A DNA stretch of 64,000 nucleotides, taken from Micromonospora sp. PLK6-60. GTDB taxonomy: Bacteria; Actinomycetota; Actinomycetes; Mycobacteriales; Micromonosporaceae. A program made the position numbers and the translations under genes. Of this stretch, positions 61,481 through 64,000 are shown in pieces. The stretch spans positions 124,001 through 188,000 of the forward strand of contig NZ_JAIOAA010000004.1 in assembly GCF_019890675.1 (NCBI RefSeq), given 5' to 3'. Every line of letters begins with the position of its first letter. The stretch's first letter is position 1. Under the pieces are notes generated by a model, which saw only the letters and a program-made list of their open reading frames with translations, had not been told where the DNA came from and did no database searches.

Positions 61481-61648
61481 CGGGGCATCGTGCCCGATCG
61501 TTCGCGCTGGGCGTAACCCGATATCGCCCGCCGGGCGCGTCGACTGCCCGTTGTGCCGGATTCGGTGCTTCCGAGCGCCGCCACCAGTGACCATCGCCCC
61601 GGCGGAACGCCTACGATGGTTCGAGACTGTCTAGGGGAGCGTTGATCC

Positions 61649-64000
<2,352 letters not shown>

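Overview
The window reads as chromosome of a high-GC actinobacterium, most likely a Micromonosporaceae member close to Micromonospora. The evidence is the strong G/C third-position bias, many GTG starts, the actinobacteria-only families (WhiB, DUF3499, MtrAB-LpqB, DUF4331), a core gene order that I recall from Mycobacterium tuberculosis, and short dispersed intergenic repeats of a kind I associate with Micromonospora genomes. The genus is inference. I see no rRNA, tRNA, CRISPR array, IS element or prophage.

Conserved backbone: whiB, a zincin-fold protein and a DUF3499 gene (2.2-3.55 kb), then manB, a Trm112-like protein, a SIS-domain protein, manA and ahcY (42.2-49.2 kb), then mtrA, mtrB, lpqB, comF, hpf and secA (53.3-64.0 kb, secA cut by the window end). 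In M. tuberculosis the same families lie in the same order. Here about 38.5 kb of accessory genes separates DUF3499 from manB, and an iron-uptake operon sits between ahcY and mtrA.

Accessory region 1 (3.7-15.1 kb) is a polyamine uptake and catabolism cluster. It holds a class III aminotransferase, an Lrp/AsnC regulator, a complete PotDABC-type ABC transporter, two FAD amine oxidases of the DadA/PuuB type, a saccharopine-dehydrogenase-family enzyme that resembles carboxynorspermidine dehydrogenase, and an agmatinase-family ureohydrolase. A related block at 27.4-31.7 kb carries gabT, a gamma-aminobutyraldehyde dehydrogenase and another aldehyde dehydrogenase. Together they could take putrescine or agmatine through GABA towards succinate. 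Between the two blocks lie cell-surface proteins, an ExaC-type aldehyde dehydrogenase with DUF779 and a chimeric GAF regulator, a two-component system, a GntR-controlled ABC transporter and a delta-60-repeat lipoprotein.

Accessory region 2 (31.7-39.1 kb) is a polymorphic-toxin locus: a YwqJ-like deaminase fused to a SUKH-3 domain, a YbaB-like protein, a WXG100-like protein, and a 1504-residue toxin. The toxin has a papain-fold (Tox-PL-like) domain and a C-terminal RelA/SpoT-like domain. Two small genes follow, the first overlapping the toxin stop codon. The toxin tip and these small genes are visibly poorer in G+C than their surroundings. This is the most unusual locus in the window.

Accessory region 3 (49.4-53.1 kb) holds a 51-codon membrane ORF and the efeU-efeO-efeB operon behind an IdeR/DmdR-like iron box. 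Four kinds of short dispersed or inverted repeats are scattered through the intergenic spaces. Two of them occur twice within the window.
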